From the NCBI GenBank assembly GCA_016190545.1, contig JACPQI010000192.1, positions 1 to 6,989 of the forward strand: a DNA stretch of 6,989 nucleotides, written 5' to 3'. Shown here piece after piece: positions 5,215-6,989 of this stretch (positions are counted from its first letter, which is position 1; every line of letters starts with the position of its first letter). The notes beneath the pieces are model-generated. The model was given only the letters and a program-made list of their open reading frames with translations. It ran no database searches and was not told the origin of the DNA. The translations under genes were made by a program, and so were the position numbers. This DNA is from Chloroflexota bacterium (GTDB taxonomy: Bacteria; Chloroflexota; Dehalococcoidia; SHYB01; JACPQI01).

Positions 5215-5961
5215 CTAGCTCTTGGCCTGTGGCGTTCCCTTGCGGCCCCGCGCCCAATTGGCGAGCGCCCAGGCCCCCGGCAGGACCAGCGTGGCCAGGT
5301 AGAGCTTCATGAGGTCGCCGACGATGAAGGGGTAGAGGCCGCCCTTGAAGGTCTTGTCTATTGTGCCGCTGCCCGCGATGAGGTCGCCGAGCGGCTTGTG
5401 CGCGAGGGGATGCAGCCAATCGGTGGCGATGAGGTAGCCCAGCCAGAGCAGGCCGGGGATGTAGAGGAGCGCGTTGGCGGTGAGCATGGAGAGAAGGCCC
5501 CAGGGCTTGCGGTCCCAGGCCTTCTGGGCAAAGTAACCAGCGACGAAGGCCGCCAGGATGAATCCGACGATGTAGCCGCCGCTGGACAGGTCCCAGGGCA
5601 GGGACTCAGTACCCTTCCAGGGGAAGATGAAGTGGCCGTCCCAGTTGCCGGTAAGGCTAAGCGACGGCGCATAGACAGGAATGCTGATCATGCCCATGAG
5701 CATGTAGATGAGCAGGGAGCCGGCACCTCGCCAAGCGCCCAGAGAGCCGCCCGTCACCAGCACGGCGAAAGTCTGGAAGGTGATGGGCACGGTGGTCCAC
5801 GGTGTCTTGAAGGCGATTTGGGCGCAGAAGGCCACGAACCACGCGAAACCGATCATCAGGCCCAGGTCAACGGCCAGTCGCCTGGCGCGGGACTGGCCCC
5901 AGCTCCGAGGCAGAATGGCGTCTACCAGGACGGCGGGTCTTGCTACTGCTTGAGCTTGCAT
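5215..5961 (-). CDS. bioY: BioY-family biotin transporter S component
   Basis: A 248-residue membrane protein, the biotin-binding S component of an energy-coupling-factor transporter. Hydrophobic segments lie at about 33-51, 58-75, 80-97, 129-145, 155-178 and 208-233, six as expected. Family motifs: TTVPITFQTFAVLVTGGSLG (56-75), SSGGYIVGF (126-134, where most BioY have TGGYLxGF) and LYPFIVGDLMKLYLA (209-223, matching the usual PFxPGDLxK). It is longer than typical BioY (about 180-200 residues), with a ~30-residue N-terminal extension and larger loops at about 98-127 and 179-207. No EcfA or EcfT gene is in view, so it would use shared modules encoded elsewhere or act alone. It begins 42 nt after fabH ends, with a purine-rich site (5966-5977) before ATG 5961, and likely shares the fabH transcript. 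Role inferred: supply biotin for acetyl-CoA carboxylase. Confidence 0.93.
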   Translation of the reverse strand: MQAQAVARPAVLVDAILPRSWGQSRARRLAVDLGLMIGFAWFVAFCAQIAFKTPWTTVPITFQTFAVLVTGGSLGAWRGAGSLLIYMLMGMISIPVYAPSLSLTGNWDGHFIFPWKGTESLPWDLSSGGYIVGFILAAFVAGYFAQKAWDRKPWGLLSMLTANALLYIPGLLWLGYLIATDWLHPLAHKPLGDLIAGSGTIDKTFKGGLYPFIVGDLMKLYLATLVLPGAWALANWARGRKGTPQAKS

Positions 5962-5965
5962 GCTG

Positions 5966-5977
5966 CTCCTTCCTCCT
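5966..5977 (-). promoter_or_regulatory. Ribosome binding site of bioY
   Basis: On the minus strand a purine run containing AGGAGG and then AAGGAG lies 4-10 nt before ATG 5961, in the 42-nt fabH-bioY gap. It gives bioY independent initiation, in contrast to the following MBL-fold gene. Confidence 0.8.
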
Positions 5978-6003
5978 CAAGTTTCCTTATCGCTAGCGCG
6001 TTG

Positions 6004-6975
6004 TTACCACTGGAAGGCCATGGCGCCCCAACTCATACCTCCGCCGAAGGCCACCATGACCACGTGCTGGCCGGGCGTGAGGCGCCCTTGCTCCACCGCC
6101 TCGCTGATGGCGATGGGGATAGACGCCGCCGCCGTATTGCCGAACTTGTCCACGTTCACGAAAACGCGCTCTTGGGGAAGACCCATCGAGCGGACTATGG
6201 CATCGATGATGCGGATGTTGGCCTGATGGGGTATGAAGAGGTCCACCTGCTCCGGCGTGAGGCCGGCCTTGGAGATGGCCTCGGAAGCGGCCTGGCCCAT
6301 GATTGTGACCGCCAGCTTGAAGACCTTCTTGCCGTCCATACGGACATGGTAGTGGCCGTTCAGCAGTTGCCGGGCTGGCGTGTCGGCGATGCCAGGGAGC
6401 TGGAGCAAATCGCTCTGGGAGCCGTCGCTGCCCAGGACGATGCCGACCTTACCCGTAGCCCGGCGCTCCGCGCCTTGGACCAGGACCGCTCCCGCCCCGT
6501 CGCCGAACAGGACGCACGTACCCCGGTCGCCCCAGTCCAGGACGCGGGAGTAGACCTCGCTGCCCGTCACCAGCACGTTGCGGTAGGCGCCAGTTTGCAC
6601 GAAGGAAAAGGCGGCGGCGAGGGCGTACATGAAGCCGCTGCAGGCCGCGTTCACATCAAAGCAGGCCGCCCTGGGGGAGTTGAGGTCCCGCTGCACCAGG
6701 GAGGCGCAGGCCGGCATGATGCTGTTGGGCGAGGATGTAGCCAGGATAATCATGTCCACGTCGCCTGGCTCTACGCGGGCGACGCGCAGGGCCTGCCGCG
6801 CCGCTTGCGCCGCCATGCTGGACGCCGTCTCCACGTCGGAGGCGATGCGCCGCTCGCGGATGCCGGTCCGCGTCACAATCCATTCGTCGGACGTGTCCAG
6901 CGTCTGCTCAAGCTGATGGTTGGTGAGGACGCGGTCTGGGATGTACTTGCCCCAGCCGGTTACGCGTGGATGCAT
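6004..6975 (-). CDS. fabH: 3-oxoacyl-[acyl-carrier-protein] synthase III (KAS III)
   Basis: A complete 323-residue KAS III that condenses an acyl-CoA, usually acetyl-CoA, with malonyl-ACP to start fatty acid synthesis in the cytoplasm. The catalytic triad is present: Cys112 in VNAACSGF (108-115), His250 in IPHQANIRII (248-257) and Asn280 in FGNTAAASIP (278-287). Trp32 in DEWIVTRTGIRERR (30-43) is the usual CoA-binding residue, and the thiolase-fold LFGDGAGAVL (156-165) and C-terminal AFGGGMSWGA glycine loop are intact. Primer preference (straight or branched) cannot be told. The start ATG 6975 is preceded on the minus strand by GAGGGC about 5 nt away, and the N-terminus begins at the expected ITGWGKYxP block. 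It is the first gene in view of the fabH-bioY-MBL operon; the promoter lies beyond the window's right edge unless the operon extends further upstream. Confidence 0.97.
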   Translation of the reverse strand: MHPRVTGWGKYIPDRVLTNHQLEQTLDTSDEWIVTRTGIRERRIASDVETASSMAAQAARQALRVARVEPGDVDMIILATSSPNSIMPACASLVQRDLNSPRAACFDVNAACSGFMYALAAAFSFVQTGAYRNVLVTGSEVYSRVLDWGDRGTCVLFGDGAGAVLVQGAERRATGKVGIVLGSDGSQSDLLQLPGIADTPARQLLNGHYHVRMDGKKVFKLAVTIMGQAASEAISKAGLTPEQVDLFIPHQANIRIIDAIVRSMGLPQERVFVNVDKFGNTAAASIPIAISEAVEQGRLTPGQHVVMVAFGGGMSWGAMAFQW

Positions 6976-6989
6976 GAACGGCCCTCAAA

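Overview
The window is a 7 kb stretch of GC-rich bacterial chromosome carrying mostly ordinary housekeeping genes. The GC bias in third codon positions, the aroC-aroKB arrangement and the general look of the BioY, cupin and metallo-beta-lactamase-fold proteins suggest Chloroflexota, perhaps Dehalococcoidia or a relative such as SAR202. That placement is an impression from protein character, not a computed one.

Left part (1-2710, plus strand): the 3' end of aroC (chorismate synthase, N-terminus outside the window), followed 16 nt later by a fused gene for shikimate kinase plus 3-dehydroquinate synthase (aroKB). Together they supply three of the seven steps of the shikimate pathway and look like one transcription unit.

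Middle part (2711-4563): small accessory genes with their own signals. A one-domain cupin (minus strand) has a textbook sigma-70-type promoter and is bracketed by two copies of a palindromic repeat. A UPF0060/YnfA small four-helix membrane protein (minus strand) is divergent from a TIGR03086/maleylpyruvate-isomerase-N-like metal-binding protein (plus strand). A strong 12-bp hairpin separates the latter from the convergent operon on its right.

Right part (4564-6975, minus strand): an apparent three-gene operon, transcribed fabH (ketoacyl-ACP synthase III) -> bioY (biotin uptake S component) -> an MBL-fold protein. FabH starts fatty acid elongation. BioY imports the cofactor of acetyl-CoA carboxylase, which makes the malonyl-CoA that FabH uses. 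The third protein keeps the MBL-fold family signatures but has lost most metal ligands, so it is probably a pseudoenzyme; this is the most unusual thing in the window.

I found no tRNA, rRNA, CRISPR array, transposase, phage gene or defence system, and nothing that amounts to a new multi-gene system. No gene-free stretch exceeds 300 bases; the longest (3129-3405) holds the cupin promoter, the palindromic repeat and a small inverted repeat.
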